Source of the DNA: Mastigamoeba balamuthi
Lineage: Eukaryota > Evosea > Mastigamoebida > Mastigamoebidae
Direction of reading: 5' to 3'
Assembly: GCA_902651635.1 (NCBI GenBank)
Contig: CACRSC010000026.1
Span: forward strand, 310,005 to 374,004
Length of the DNA stretch: 64,000 nucleotides
A program made the position numbers and the translations under genes. This document shows, one piece after another, positions 1 to 10,986 of this stretch; position 1 is the first letter of the stretch; every line of letters begins with the position of its first letter. The notes under the pieces were generated by a model. It was not told where the DNA came from. It saw only the letters and a program-made list of their open reading frames with translations, and made no database searches.

Positions 1-855
1 CCTCCGCCACCGCTCGACTGTCGCTTCTCCTCGGGCTTCACGCGGCTGGGGGACTCGGGGGGCGGCGGACGCTTTCGGTGCTGCTGCGGTTGGGACGAGG
101 GCGCGGGGCGGGCGGGCGCGGATGGCGAGGGCGGCGCGTGGCCAGGGGCGGCGCCGTCGGAGGAGGGGGCGCCGGCGCTGTCGCTGTCGGCAGCGGGGCC
201 CGGGGAGCGCCAGACGTTGCGCAGCGAGGCGACGACGGCCTCGTGCATCGCCAGGAAGAGGCTCGCCGAGGCCTGCGTCACCCCCGTCGCCTCCCCGATG
301 AACTTGGCGTGGATCTCGTACAGCGACCGCACCATCTCCGGCGTCCTGTCACCCCCGTGACGTGGCGAGGGCATTTCGCGCCACGTCGCCGGTTGCGTGT
401 GAGTTTTTTTCTCTCCCGCACCTCCCAATGACGACGGCGCAGGCATTTCATCCCCCCCAGTGGCGACTGAGAGGGCGCACCGACGCTGCGCGAGCTCACG
501 CGCGGCGCTGGCCCGCGCCGACGAGCGCGCGCCGCCGCCAGCCGCCAGCCGCGCGGCGATCTCGTCGCATATGCGCTGGTAGTCCCCCCTGTGCTTCGTG
601 GCCGCTTGGGCGCGCGGCAACGGTCCCCCCCGCGTCAGGAGCCCCGCCCTTCGTGTGCGTGCCGTGCAGCAGGGGAGGGGGGTGGGCGCTGTGTGTGCGC
701 GCACGCGTGCGTGTGCGTGTGCTCGCGTGCGCGCGTGTGTGCGCGCGCGTCTCTCTGTGCGGATTGGTCCGAATTCGACGGGGAAAACCGTACCGTAGAA
801 GAAGGCCGTGAGCTCGTCGGTGCTCCACGGCGGCCCGATGTCGCGCAGCGGGTTG
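1..855 (-). CDS. LIN9/ALWAYS EARLY-like MuvB subunit, 5' part
   Basis: LIN9 proteins are scaffold subunits of the DREAM/Myb-MuvB complexes that control cell-cycle gene transcription in the nucleus. Three minus-strand exons can be joined in frame: 855-794, 604-481 and 345 to beyond base 1. They read through GPPWSTDELTAFFYAATKHR, then GDYQRICDEIAARL, then RTPEMVRSLYEIHAKFIGEA. This follows the SANT-like block of plant ALY and animal LIN9 (WSKEELERFYEAYRKYGKDW, then RNRSVEMVEALYTMNRAYLS), including the W, the ELxxFY and the EMVxxLY signatures. A Pro/Ser-rich basic tail follows and runs off the window, so the DIRP domain would lie outside. Introns are 189 and 135 nt, with donors GTACGG and GTGCGC and acceptors CCAAG and GACAG. 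The initiator Met upstream of 855 is unresolved. An unrelated SANT/Myb protein is the main alternative. Confidence 0.62.
688..752. repeat. Alternating purine-pyrimidine (GT/GC)n tract
   Basis: About 65 bases of almost uninterrupted GT, GC and CA alternation lie inside the first recognised intron of the LIN9-like gene. Such tracts are prone to slippage and to left-handed (Z) DNA. Nothing further is encoded here. Confidence 0.7.
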
Positions 856-1584
856 CTGTGTGTCACTGCCGCAGAGAAACCCGTCCGAATGCGGCGTGAG
901 AAGCAGCCGAGGGGCGAAAGCGAAGCGGCCGGCGGGTTTTATTTTTACTAATTATTTCGCGCGGCGCCCACAAAGAGAGCGAGAGAAAAAAAAACACAAA
1001 AGCGCGCGACGGAACGCACGGGACATGTTGGGGGCGTGTGGGGTCCGCGTGCGGCGTGCAGCAGAGCGCCGGGGGTTCGATCCGCGCGCCCCTTGAGGCG
1101 GGAGAGCGCGGGGGAGCCGGGGAACGGGCGGGTCTTTTCTGTGCCCCTCGCAGCCCCCGAGGGTTTAAACTCAAAAACAAAAGACAAACCACGTCAGTGA
1201 CACGCCAGAGATATCGGGCCTCGGGCGCGGGCCGCCGGCGGCAACTGGCGCCGTTGCCGGGGGGCGCTGCCGGTCCGCGGGGCGCCAGGCCTGCAGGGGG
1301 CGGGCGAGTAATATCGGGGGTCGATATCATCGGGATATTTCCGTTCAAATTGTGGAAGCGCCGATACCAGTTCGCAGGGACGCGCCGTACGGAGAGCCCT
1401 TTCACCACCGATTCACCGGGCCCAGACCACACGGTTTCGGGACTCGTGTCCAAGCCGGGCGTGGGGTGCTCAGGAATCATTGAGAAGGAAAATCCAAGTT
1501 ACCGTTTCCGTCGGTTTTTGTTGGGTCTGCTTTGTTCAACAGCACTGCTGCTTGCAGCAAACTGCACCACGCAAAGCACCGAGC
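856..1584. promoter_or_regulatory. Divergent upstream region between LIN9-like and LamG genes
   Basis: No coding exon is supported here apart from a possible short first exon of the LIN9-like gene. The stretch holds AT-richer patches near 945-1000 and a cluster of ATATC words at 1310-1345, which are unusual in such GC-rich DNA. It probably contains both start sites, but none is resolved. Confidence 0.4.
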
Positions 1585-3513
1585 ATGCCGTCAGCGCGTC
1601 TCGCCTCGGTTCTCGTGGTCGCCCTCGCTGCGCTGTGCAGCGGCCAGAACGTCTCGCGGGGCCTCGTTCGGCACTTCGCGTTTGGCACCGCTTCTGGCTG
1701 GTCCGACTCGGAGGGCAGGGCGGCCTTGGTGGTCAACGACGGCGCGCGCGCCTCCGTCGTCGGTTCCTGCGGTTCCGGCGGCTGCGCGCAGTTCGCCTCT
1801 GGCGGGTCGGCGAGCACGTCGAGCGGCGTCGGCACCGGGTCTGTCCCGCACGCGGTGTCGATGTGGGTCAAGCCACTGGAGGTGCGTCCTCCTGTCCTGC
1901 ACCCGGAACGTGAACAAATTCATCGTTTATCAAGCGCTTATCACCCGCGTTTCGTCGTGGGCTGCAGGCCCCGAGCAAGCGGTTCTGGCCGATGCTGCTG
2001 GGGGAGGCCGCGCCGGGCAACGTGCACTGGCTGCTGTATCCCGGCGGGGGCTCTCAGCTGGGCGTCTACGACTACTTCGCATCGTTCCAGTACTCGACGC
2101 CCGACTCGGCCGCCGGCGTCGTGCCGCTGGACAGCTGGACGCACATCGCCACGTCGTTCGACGGGTCGCGGATGGACGTTTGGGTGGACGGCGTACTGGC
2201 AGCGTCCGTGCAGAACGCGCAGCGGCCTCTGAGCCTCAAGTCGTCGGTGCTGCACATCAGCCCGCTGGGCATCGCCTCCTCCTACTCGCCCTACGTCGGC
2301 ATGGTCGACGAGCTGCGCGTCTACGACCGTGCTCTATCGGGCGCAGAGGTCCAGCAGCTGTATAGGCTCGACAAGGACGCGTTCTGCGCCGATTCTGCGT
2401 CGTGTCCGCGCTGCGCGTCGCTGACGAACCAGACGCAGTGCACCAGCAGCCAGAGGCAGTGCAGCTGGTGCGGATCGTTCTGCGCGGACCGCGGCAACTG
2501 CCCCAAGTGCTCCGTGTCCACCGCGCCAGAGCCTGGCGTCCTGGCCAGCTTCTGGAGCTTCTGGGATTGGGACGACTCTGTCAGCCACACAGGCCTCGTT
2601 CGCTCATCCTCGGCGAAGCTGAGCGGCTCTGGGGCTGTCGACTTTGTGGGAACCGCGTACGGGGGCGGCGTGAAGGGGCTGGTGCCGTTCGAGGGCAAGA
2701 CGCCGACGACGGTGATGATGTGGGCCAAGGTCGACCCCGTCCCCCAGTCGACCAACTGGCTGCTGCGCCTGGGAGCCCTTCAGAGCGGAGCCCTGTTCTG
2801 GACCGTCGACTCGAACCACCTCACCGTCGGCGCAATGAACGGGCCCAGCGTCCGCGTCCGCGGGGTGTTCCAGCCCGGCGTCTGGGCGCACGTGGCGACG
2901 GTCTACGACACGGGCCTGAGCGGCTCTCTCCGAGTCTACGTCAACGGCGTCCCGGCGGCGAAGATCAGCGCCGTGCAGGTCTTCACGACGGAAAAGGAGA
3001 TGGCGCTGGCGACGGCCAACGGAGAGGAGGCGGGCATCACGGGCAGCGTCAGCGACCTGCGCGTGTACAACAGCGTGATGAGCGACGCCGACGTCGCCAC
3101 GCTGTACGGGAGGACGTGCTGGAGCCACCGCATGCCCTGCGACAGCTTCGTGACCACGTCGGACTGCGGCCTGTCGACGTCCAACTGCACGTGGTGCCCC
3201 TTCTTCACAGTGGGGTGTCGTTCCGGGGACCAGTGCCCACAAGTCTGCCCCCGAGGCACGCGCGCATCTCATCGCCCGCCCGGGCCCACTGACCTCGATC
3301 AACGCAGGGATGACGGACCACGACATCAGCCCCGCGACGCCATGTGTCAGGTGCCCTCCGAACACGTTCTCAAGGCGCGGCAACCGTGGCGAGTGCACTC
3401 AGTGCCCACAGGGTGCGCCTTGTGTCTGACTTGACTGTCGGAATCTCACCGGAAACACAGGGACGTACGACCACGACAACAGCCCAGTCACGCCGTGCAT
3501 ACCCAGGTATTGA
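1585..3513 (+). CDS. Secreted LamG/PSI-like cysteine-rich protein, tandem copy 1
   Basis: The ATG at 1585 opens a signal peptide (MPSARLASVLVVALAALCSG) and aligns with the starts of both paralogues downstream. The mature protein has a concanavalin/LamG-like domain (to about 2355), a PSI-like cysteine cluster (about 2385-2525, with CxxCASLTNQTQC and CSWCGSFC), a second LamG-like domain (about 2540-3105), another PSI-like cluster with NCTWCPFF, and a short ephrin-receptor-like C-rich tail (CVRCPPNTFSRRGNRGEC). Exons are 1585-1881, 1968-3255, 3308-3412 and 3461-3513. The second intron starts with GC (GCACGC) and ends in AG. The C-terminus is about 15-20 residues shorter than in the paralogues. 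No membrane segment follows, so it is probably secreted. Ligand unknown; adhesion or prey recognition would be guesses. Confidence 0.85.
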
Positions 3514-4469
3514 ATCCTTCGATAAAGAGGCGCACACGCGCCGCTAATAACCGAGGTTTCACATATGTCCGTGCCACCCTCCGTGTGGTTTTATGCTTTC
3601 TCTCCGCCCCAGCGTGCTAGGGGAGGGAAGAACGGGTCGGGCAGTGTACGTGGATTGACAATCAAGATGAGTTATGCGTACGAACGGGATTGAGCTCACA
3701 AACAGACCAGCTCTGCGAATTAATGCCAGCCAGAAGACGAACCCGCGAGGCTCAGAGGGGGGCCTTACTGCGGGTGTGTTATTATTCTTAAGTCACCTTT
3801 GGTTCCCAAGTGCGCCCACAACGGTCAGTTCGTAAGTCATTCCTAGCCTCGCTGCTGCGGCTGTGCCCTTCATGTTTTTCAACAGAATCGAGCGGGTTCA
3901 GGGCAGCTTGAGCGTGTCACAGCACTAGACCCGCGGGCTATGCCTTCTCCAAGGGCCCCCAGCGCCACCTCGAGGGCTTGGGCTCCATAGATCGTCAGTG
4001 ATGCACAAGGCTGCATGACTCGGCGCGAGGCCATTATGCATTTGAAGCTATGGGGCTGAACCTTTGGAGAAGCCGTGCTCACACGCTTCATCGCCGAGAA
4101 CCAACTCCGCAATAAGGATGTGGGTGGAGTGAAACGAATGAGCCAGTCTAGTACGAAAGGAAACTTCGATTCCTTTTGTTCCTCTTATTTGTATCGCCAT
4201 TTTAGAAAGGAGCAACGCATGCCCTCTCTGTTGTTTTTTCTCCTCCAATTCGGGGCATGTAAAAAACTAACTGGATTGCAAATGAAGCACTCTTCCATTC
4301 GTTGTCTTATCTATTCATTCCAATACAGTCTCTGTGTATTATGAATGTATTACTCGCTCTTCCGTCAGTGTACGTCCCGAAACATCGCACGAAGAATTCT
4401 CAAAATCCGCATCATTTCTTTTGTTTGCGGTTTGTAACAGCATCACATTGCGAAAAAGGGAAAGGCTCG
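3514..4469. other. Intergenic spacer, no gene seen
   Basis: About 950 bases with shorter, lower-GC words and no reading frame resembling the neighbouring genes. The last 200 bases are T-rich and probably include the promoter of the next paralogue. Confidence 0.5.
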
Positions 4470-6514
4470 ATGCATCATCTTGCTCTCGCCCCTGCTCTTG
4501 TTGTCGTAGTGGCTTCGCTGTGCAATGGGCAGGACGTCTCGATCGGCCTCGTGCGGCACTTCACGTTTGACAGCGGTTCTCGCTGGTCCGATACTCAGAA
4601 GCGGGCGGACTTGCTGATCAACAACGACAAGCTCGTCACCCTGGACTCCACCTGCGGTTCCGGCGGCTGCGCTCACTTCTTCTCCGGTGGCTCTGCCAAC
4701 GCTACAAGCGGGATCAAGACCGGAACGATTCCGCACACAGTGTCGATGTGGGTTAAGCCGACAGAGGTGCACTCCTCCTACCCGAATATTTGTGTTACGC
4801 ACAGCCTCCATCTCTCACGTGAACATCACCGAATTTCAATCGAATTATCACATTCGCTGACGCGTTTGCCCGATGGCCTCGGGTCTCGCCTACATCATAG
4901 GTGCTGAGCCAGCGATCGTGGCCGATGCTGCTGGGGGAGGCCGTGTCGGGCAACGTGCACTGGCTGCTGTACCCCAACGGCATCGCACAGCTGGGCGTCT
5001 ACAGCTACTTCTCAGCCAGCCTGGCGCCGTCGCGGCTCTCGCCCTCGGGGGCCGCGCCGACGAACTACTGGACGCACATCGCGACTGCGTTCGACGGGAT
5101 CAAGATGGAAGTCTGGATAGACGGCTTCCTGTCCGCGACTGTGCAGAACTCGCAGAAGCCGCTCTCGCTGACGTCGTCTCTCATCCGCATCAGCCCGCTG
5201 GGGCTCGCCTCCGTCAGCTCGCCCTACGTCGGCATGGTCGACGAGCTGCGCGTCTACGACCGTGCTCTGTCGGGCATTGAGGTCCAGCAGCTGTACAGGC
5301 TCGACAGGGACGCGTTCTGCGCCGATTCTGCGTCGTGTCCGCGCTGCGCGTCGCTGACGAACCAGACGCAGTGCACCAGCAGCCAGAGGCAGTGCAGCTG
5401 GTGCGGATCGTTCTGCGCGGACCGCGGCAACTGTCCCAAGTGCTCCGTGTCCACCGCGCCGGAGCCGGGGACGCTGTCGATCCACTGGGACTTCTCCGCA
5501 TGGAAAGACGCCGTCAGCCAGGCGTCGCTCACCGCCTCGAGCACCGCGACGCTGAGCGGTTCGGGGGCCGTGGATCTCGTGGGGACCGCGAGCGGAGGCG
5601 GCGTACAGGGGCTGGTGCCATTCGAGGGCAAGACGCCGACGACGGTGATGATGTGGGCCAAGGTCGACCCTGTCCCCCAGTCGACCAACTGGCTGCTGTG
5701 CCTGGGAGCCCCGCAGAGTGGCGCCCCATTCTGGACCGTCGACTCGAGCGGCCTCAATATCGGGGTCGTGAACGGGCCAAGTGCGCGTGTGAAGCAGGCG
5801 TTCCAGTCTGGCGTCTGGACTCACGTGGCGGCCGTCTACGATGTCCGCCAGGCGGGATCTCTCAAGGTCTACGTCAACGGTGAGCTCGAGGTCCAGGTCA
5901 GCGCCTTCACGCAGACAATCACGGGGAAGGCGGTGGCGCTGGCGACAGCGAGCGGCACCGAGTTGGGGGTCACGGGCAGCATCAGCGACCTGCGCGTGTA
6001 CAACAGCGCGATGACCGACGCCGACATCCGCACTCTCTACGGGAGGACGTGCTGGAGCCACCGCATGCAGTGCGAGGGCTTCGCGACGGAGACGGATTGC
6101 AGGGTGTCGACGTCCAACTGCACGTGGTGTCCCTTCTTCGGGGGCTGCAGGAACACAGAGGCCCAGTGCCCTCAAGTCTGCCCTCGAGGTTCGCACTCCT
6201 CTCGTCGCTGGTCGCTGATCTGGACCCTCTCTCACCATCGCCTCAGGCACGACGGACCACGACCTCGTTCGCGCGACGCCGTGCGTCAGGTGTCCGGCGA
6301 ACACGTACACAAGCGGGGGGAACCGCGGAGAGTGCCCACCTTGCCCTGAAGGTGCAATCAACTACCACAGACCACGCAGTTTGACAGGGGCTAACGGAAC
6401 GGCTCAGGTTCATACGACCACGACAGGAGCCCCTACACGGCCTGCGTTCCCCAGATGAACTCTGAGATTATGGGATACCTTGCAGCTGCCTCTGCAGTTG
6501 TCCGAGGGCTCTAG
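4470..6514 (+). CDS. Secreted LamG/PSI-like cysteine-rich protein, tandem copy 2
   Basis: Paralogue of the gene at 1585 with the same order: signal peptide (MHHLALAPALVVVVASLCNG), LamG-like domain, PSI-like cysteine cluster, second LamG-like domain, second cysteine cluster with NCTWCPFFGGC, and C-rich tail. Exons 4470-4766, 4901-6188, 6247-6351 and 6408-6514 join in frame at the same four positions as copy 1. Donors are GTGCAC, GTTCGC and GTGCAA. The first PSI-like segment (about 5300-5460) is nearly base-for-base the same as copy 1, whereas the flanking LamG domains are far more diverged, which points to gene conversion. The final exon ends in a short hydrophobic peptide (IMGYLAAASAVVRGL) too short for a confident membrane anchor. 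Confidence 0.85.
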
Positions 6515-6948
6515 GGGCCATTTTTCCAACTCAGCAGAGGACCCCTCCCCATCAAGGCTTACCTCGAGCCCAATCGGTCTGCAGCATCGGTCAATTTCCT
6601 CCCTCTCGAGAATCACACCCACGCACGGAAGCAAACACAGCTACCCTGCCTTTTTTGTGAGGATCAGGCAATCGTATCGAATTTCTGCGATAAGATATTT
6701 TTCGTGGATCGTCAAGCCTGACCGATATGTCCCTCTTTTTGGAAGTTCCGGGACAGCTTTGCTTATGCTCGTGCTCTCATGCGGCCCGGCTACACGCGCT
6801 GAAACTCGGCACGCACTCCCGGTTCATATTCCCGAAGCACCCACGCAGTTTTCTTCAGGATTCAGAAAATCCGCATCGCATTTTGGTCTGTTACCCGCAC
6901 AGAGCACAAGCCAACACAGAAGTGCACCCACAGTAACAGCATAGGAAA
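6515..6948. promoter_or_regulatory. Spacer with AGATATTTT motif
   Basis: No gene is seen. AGATATTTT, the reverse of the plant evening element AAAATATCT, occurs at 6693-6701, about 250 bases before the next start codon. This would be the 5' region of LamG copy 3. Confidence 0.35.
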
Positions 6949-9517
6949 ATGCCGCGTGCCGTCTCGGTTCTGATAGCCGCTCTGGCAGCGCTGGGCAGCT
7001 GCCAGAACATCTCGCGAGGCCTCGTGCGGCACTTCGCGTTCGGCACCGCGTCTGGCTGGTGGGACTCGCAGAACCGCGGCGAAGTTGTGATAAGCGACGG
7101 CGCTCTCGTCACCCTCAACACGACGTGCGGGTCTGGCGGCTGCGCCCGCTTCGCCTCTGGCGGCTCTGCCAACATCACCAGCGGGCTCGCCACCGGCACG
7201 ATTCCGCACACGGTTTCGATGTGGATCAAGCAAACCGAGGTGCAGTCGCTCTACTACCGGAAATTTTATCAGTTCTCTCCGAAAATCAAACTGCACATCA
7301 AGTGCTTACGACACCCCCAACTAACCGCACACCCACGGGGGCACCCCCGACTGCAGGAGCCTGCTGTCCAGAGGTCCTGGCCGATGCTGCTGGGAGACGC
7401 GACGCCGGGGAACGTGCACTGGCTGCTGTACACGGGCGGGCACGCGCAGCTGGGCGTCTACAACCACTTCTCGGCGCACCTGTACTCCTCCATGTACATG
7501 CCGTCGGGCCCGGTGCCCGTGGGGTACTGGACGCACGTCGTGACCGCGTTCGACGGCGCCCGGATGACAGTCTGGATCGACGGGGCGCTGCAGGCGACCA
7601 TCCAGAACTCGGCCAAGCAGCTGAGCCTCACGTCGCCGGTCATCCACGTCAGCCCCGGCGGCGTGAAGACCGGCGACGCGTTCGTCGGCATGGTCGACGA
7701 GCTGCGCGTCTACGACCGCGCTCTGTCGGGCGCAGAGGTCCAGAAGCTCTACGAGCTCGACAGGGACGCGTTCTGCGCCGATTCTGCGTCGTGTCCGCGC
7801 TGCGCGTCGCTGACCAACCAGACGCAGTGCACCAGCAGCCAGAGGCAGTGCAGCTGGTGCGGCACATACTGCGCCGAGGTCGGAAACTGCCCGCTGTGCT
7901 ACGTCTCCAGCGACCCCGAGCCGTCCAGGACGGCCCTGGCGAGCTACTGGGACTTCAACTCGTGGAAGGACCTCATCGGCCTCGGGTCCCTCACCGTCTC
8001 GGCCTCGGCCAAGCTCAGCGGCACGGGGCACGTCGACTTCGTGGGGGCTGCGAACGGGGGAGGCGTGCAGGGGGCCGTGACGTTCGAGGGGTCGGCGTCG
8101 GCGACGGTGATGATGTGGGTCCGCATCGCGGTGCCCTCCAAGACGACCAGCTGGCTGCTGCGCCTCGGGAACCTCGCGGACAGCGCCCCCGTCTGGACGA
8201 CGGACGAGGAGCACCTCACGATCGGCACGCTCAACGGGCCCAGCGCGAACCTGTGGAAGCTGCTGCGGCCCGGGGTCTGGACGCACCTGGCGACCGTCTA
8301 CGACGCCTCGGCCGACGGGAAGCTCACCGTGCACGTCAACGGCGAGCCCGCGCCACAGGTTCGAGATATCCGTGCGAATCTTGTGAACAGAATCGCACGG
8401 AAAAGCTGCTGTGCGGGTTTTTCACAACTCGGTGTTGCGTGCGCGCGGAAGCGCACGGGGCGGACGCACGGAAATGCATCACTGGCCCGGGACAGCCCGC
8501 GGTTTCCTGGCCCTGGTGCTGCGCGCGCGCGCTGGTTTTTCTAAAAGAATTGTTTTTTTTGCTATTGCTTCTTGGGGGAGGCTCCGGATGACCCCGGAGC
8601 TGCCCTCGCCTTCTTCTTCGCAGACGAGCTCACAGGAGCTTGGTCGCCTTCTGCCGGCCGCTTCTCCGCGCGTGGCGGTGCCGCGAACGGGTCGGCCGCC
8701 GCTGCCAGGGCGCTCGCCGCCAAAGCCGGCCTCGCCTGCTTACGCCTCACTCCCTCGTCCTCCTTGTCCTCGTCCTCGCTATCGCTCTCGCTGTTCTCGG
8801 GTCTCTCCCCTGCAGGCGGCGCCTCGGCCGCCGCTGCGATCCCAACCGCGCGATGGATTCGCAAGAATCACTCGGACCTGTGGCTCATGCTGGCCACGTA
8901 CTCGGAGACGATCACGGGCAAGCTGCTGTCGCTGGCGACGGCGAGCGGCGAGGAGACGGGCATCACGGGCAGCGTCGGCGACCTGCGCGTGTACAACAGC
9001 GCCGTCAGCGAGAGCGACGTCCGCACGATCTTTGGGAGGACGTGCTGGAACCACCGCATGCAGTGCGACAACTTCGTGACCGAGGCGGACTGCAAGGTGT
9101 CGTCGTCCAACTGCACGTGGTGCCCCTTCTTCGGGGGCTGCAGGAACACGGTGGCCCAGTGCCCCCAAGTCTGCCCTCGCGGTACGCATTCTGCTCCTCC
9201 TCTCTGTGCGGGGGTCTGAACCCGCTTGCGTCACAGGGATGACGGACGACGACATCGACAGTGCGACGCCGTGCGTCAGGTGCCCGCCGAACACGTTCTC
9301 CAGGCGCGGGAACCGCGGCGAGTGCACCCCCTGCCCCCAGGGTGCGACACAACCTCCACAGCCCACAGGTTTCCACTGACCAGAGGCCACCCACCCAATG
9401 CGTGCAGGGACGTACGACCACGACAACAGCCCGGCCACCCCGTGTGTTCCCGAGCTGAGCCAGGAGATCATGAGGTTCCTCGCGCGCCCCTCTGACCCTG
9501 ATGGGATTTATCTGTAG
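6949..9517 (+). CDS. Secreted LamG/PSI-like cysteine-rich protein, tandem copy 3
   Basis: Third paralogue, signal peptide MPRAVSVLIAALAALGSC. Exons 6949-7239, 7357-8355 and then, after an unusual extra intron, about 8864-9181, 9237-9341 and 9408-9517. LamG and PSI-like domains follow the order of copies 1 and 2 and end in CVPELSQEIMRFLARP. The extra intron of about 508 nt lies inside the second LamG domain, where the other two copies are uninterrupted. Its 5' side is CAG/GTTCGA, and the nearest in-frame acceptor (CGCAAG at 8863) adds about eight residues compared with the paralogues, so the 3' boundary is uncertain. The intron houses an antisense ORF and looks like inserted DNA. The remaining junctions match the paralogues. 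Confidence 0.8.
8562..8864 (-). other. Antisense ORF inside LamG copy 3 intron
   Basis: On the minus strand an open frame of about 100 codons ends at 8562. From a possible acceptor (CCTGCAG) near 8816 it reads as a low-complexity nuclear-style C-terminus: an acidic Ser/Asp/Glu run (ENSESDSEDEDKEDEG), an Ala/Pro stretch, and a basic end (SSSAKKKARAAPG, then SPKKQ-stop). No upstream exon is visible, because the DNA beyond belongs to the LamG gene. It could be a terminal exon copied or transposed from elsewhere, or chance. I do not recognise the family. Confidence 0.35.
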
Positions 9518-10090
9518 AAAACAATGAGCAAGACACTGCATCGGCCTCCCCAACCTCGCCAACGCCACTGATGAGCAACCTCTCGCGTGCCTCTGGGTAC
9601 GCACACCGCGGGGTTATTGAGGAGTTTTGAACAAAGAGCAGCCCTTTTGGAACAGCGATTCCACATTACAGTGCAGTTTTTGGGGGTTTATCCCGTGCCA
9701 GCTGCCCGTGTCCTTTGCTGTGTTGTGGTTGCGATGAGGCTCTACTGTTGTGTCTTCGGCGACCATGTGCCACGGCCACAGTATGAATGCCCCCGTAGGG
9801 CACTGGCGTCGCCGAACGAAGCAGATGTTCCATCAGCAAAGGGGAACTCCCCTTGTGTATGCGAGCTGTCGCTCAACACAAGGCAAGACGCAGCAGAGAC
9901 CTGCGGGCTGTGCAGCAAACGAGCAACAGACACAGTGTGAGAGCAGATGCGCACTCATGGAGAACCAGAGAGAGACACAGCGAGGGGACAACAGCGCGAG
10001 GCCCTGTTCATTCAGTTGACTCTCTACTCTGCCCCCCTCAGCTATGGCACACTGCAGGCCCTCAGCGGCCCCCCTCCCGCCCCAGCAGAC
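9518..10090. other. Intergenic spacer, no gene seen
   Basis: Convergent region between LamG copy 3 and the minus-strand gene ending at 10091. No domain-bearing frame, RNA gene or clear repeat is visible. Confidence 0.5.
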
Positions 10091-10597
10091 TCAGTTCCTC
10101 TGCAGGCGCCTGAGCCTCTCCTCCAGCCCCTGCGGCGCCACGGAGTACGTCTGGAACAGGAGCAGGAACTCGCGGTGGTAGTATTTCCTCTCCGCGAGCA
10201 GCGGGGCCCGCGGCGCCTGCGCGGCCTGCGGGTCTGGCCTGTCGAGCACCAGCGGGGACACCGCGACCTCCTGCGCCCCGCCGGCGGCCACCGCGGGATC
10301 CCTGCGTGCCGCCGCGTGCTCTGTGGCCTCGCGGGCGTGTGTAGTGCGCAGCCTGGAGCCCCCGTTGGTGAAGAAGCCCTGCGCACAAAAAAGGGTGAGG
10401 GTCTTGAGTTGCCACATTTGGGCATGGATCTGGATATTGGGATCCCCGCGTGGGAAAGACCGATGGGGGAGGGCGGGGATGATGGGCGAGACGCGGTGGG
10501 CACGGACGTGGCACGGGACGATGGTGGGCTGCGTGGGGGGCACGCATGGCAGCTCGCTGCTGGCGTTCTCGGACGGGTCGTCGGACGGGCGCGACAT
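10091..10597 (-). CDS. Candidate eIF4E-binding protein (4E-BP/eIF4G-type motif)
   Basis: The C-terminal part contains RKYYHREFLLLFQ, a textbook eIF4E-binding motif Y-x4-L-hydrophobic, closest in form to the YDREFLL of eIF4G and the YDRKFLM of 4E-BP. The motif lies at about 10150-10190. The ATG at 10597 gives MSRPSDDPSENASSELPC. The frame stays open for 168 codons, but a GTGCCC...GCGCAG intron of about 160 nt probably removes the middle and joins LPC to GFFTNGGSRLR, giving roughly 115 residues, close to the 118 of human 4E-BP1. 4E-BPs compete with eIF4G for eIF4E and repress cap-dependent translation. The rest is low complexity, so assignment rests on one motif plus size. Confidence 0.5.
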   Translation of the reverse strand: MSRPSDDPSENASSELPCVPPTQPTIVPCHVRAHRVSPIIPALPHRSFPRGDPNIQIHAQMWQLKTLTLFCAQGFFTNGGSRLRTTHAREATEHAAARRDPAVAAGGAQEVAVSPLVLDRPDPQAAQAPRAPLLAERKYYHREFLLLFQTYSVAPQGLEERLRRLQRN

Positions 10598-10986
10598 GGC
10601 AGGGGGTAGAGAGGGGCTGGCGGTGAGTGGGATGCGCGCCGGTACGGATTGGGCCGTCCGCCTAAAAGAGATTCGGGGATCTGCGACAAAATCAGCCAAA
10701 GGCAGTCTCCTGGCTGGTCGCCCTTGTTTGCCCCCGACGGCCGGTGCCAGGAGGGCCGGGGGGGCTGGACGCGAGCCGACGCCGGACCCGCGACCCCCTC
10801 TCGCCACATTCCCTGTGTGCAGCAGCCCTGGGCAGCTTGTATGTGCATCAATTGATATTCACGCAATATCAAGATTAATTGAAATATCCCCCGCAGCCAA
10901 AAGACCAAAGACCAGTCTGGTGACTGCAGCTCTCGGGTTGCTTGTTCGGCCTGAGGCGTGGCGGGGGTGGGGCGAGCCCGTTACTG
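10598..10986. other. Intergenic spacer, no gene seen
   Basis: Upstream of the 4E-binding candidate. It contains two ATATC words near 10864-10890 and an AT-rich core that could be promoter. No exon is seen. Confidence 0.4.

Noticed and set aside
1050-1100. GGGTTCGATCC resembling a tRNA T-arm
   Set aside because: The flanking bases do not form a T-stem, and there is no D- or anticodon arm or acceptor pairing upstream.
863-1480. Minus-strand frame of about 205 codons
   Set aside because: Low-complexity Pro/Ala/Arg composition typical of shadow frames in GC-rich DNA; no motif and no conserved segment.
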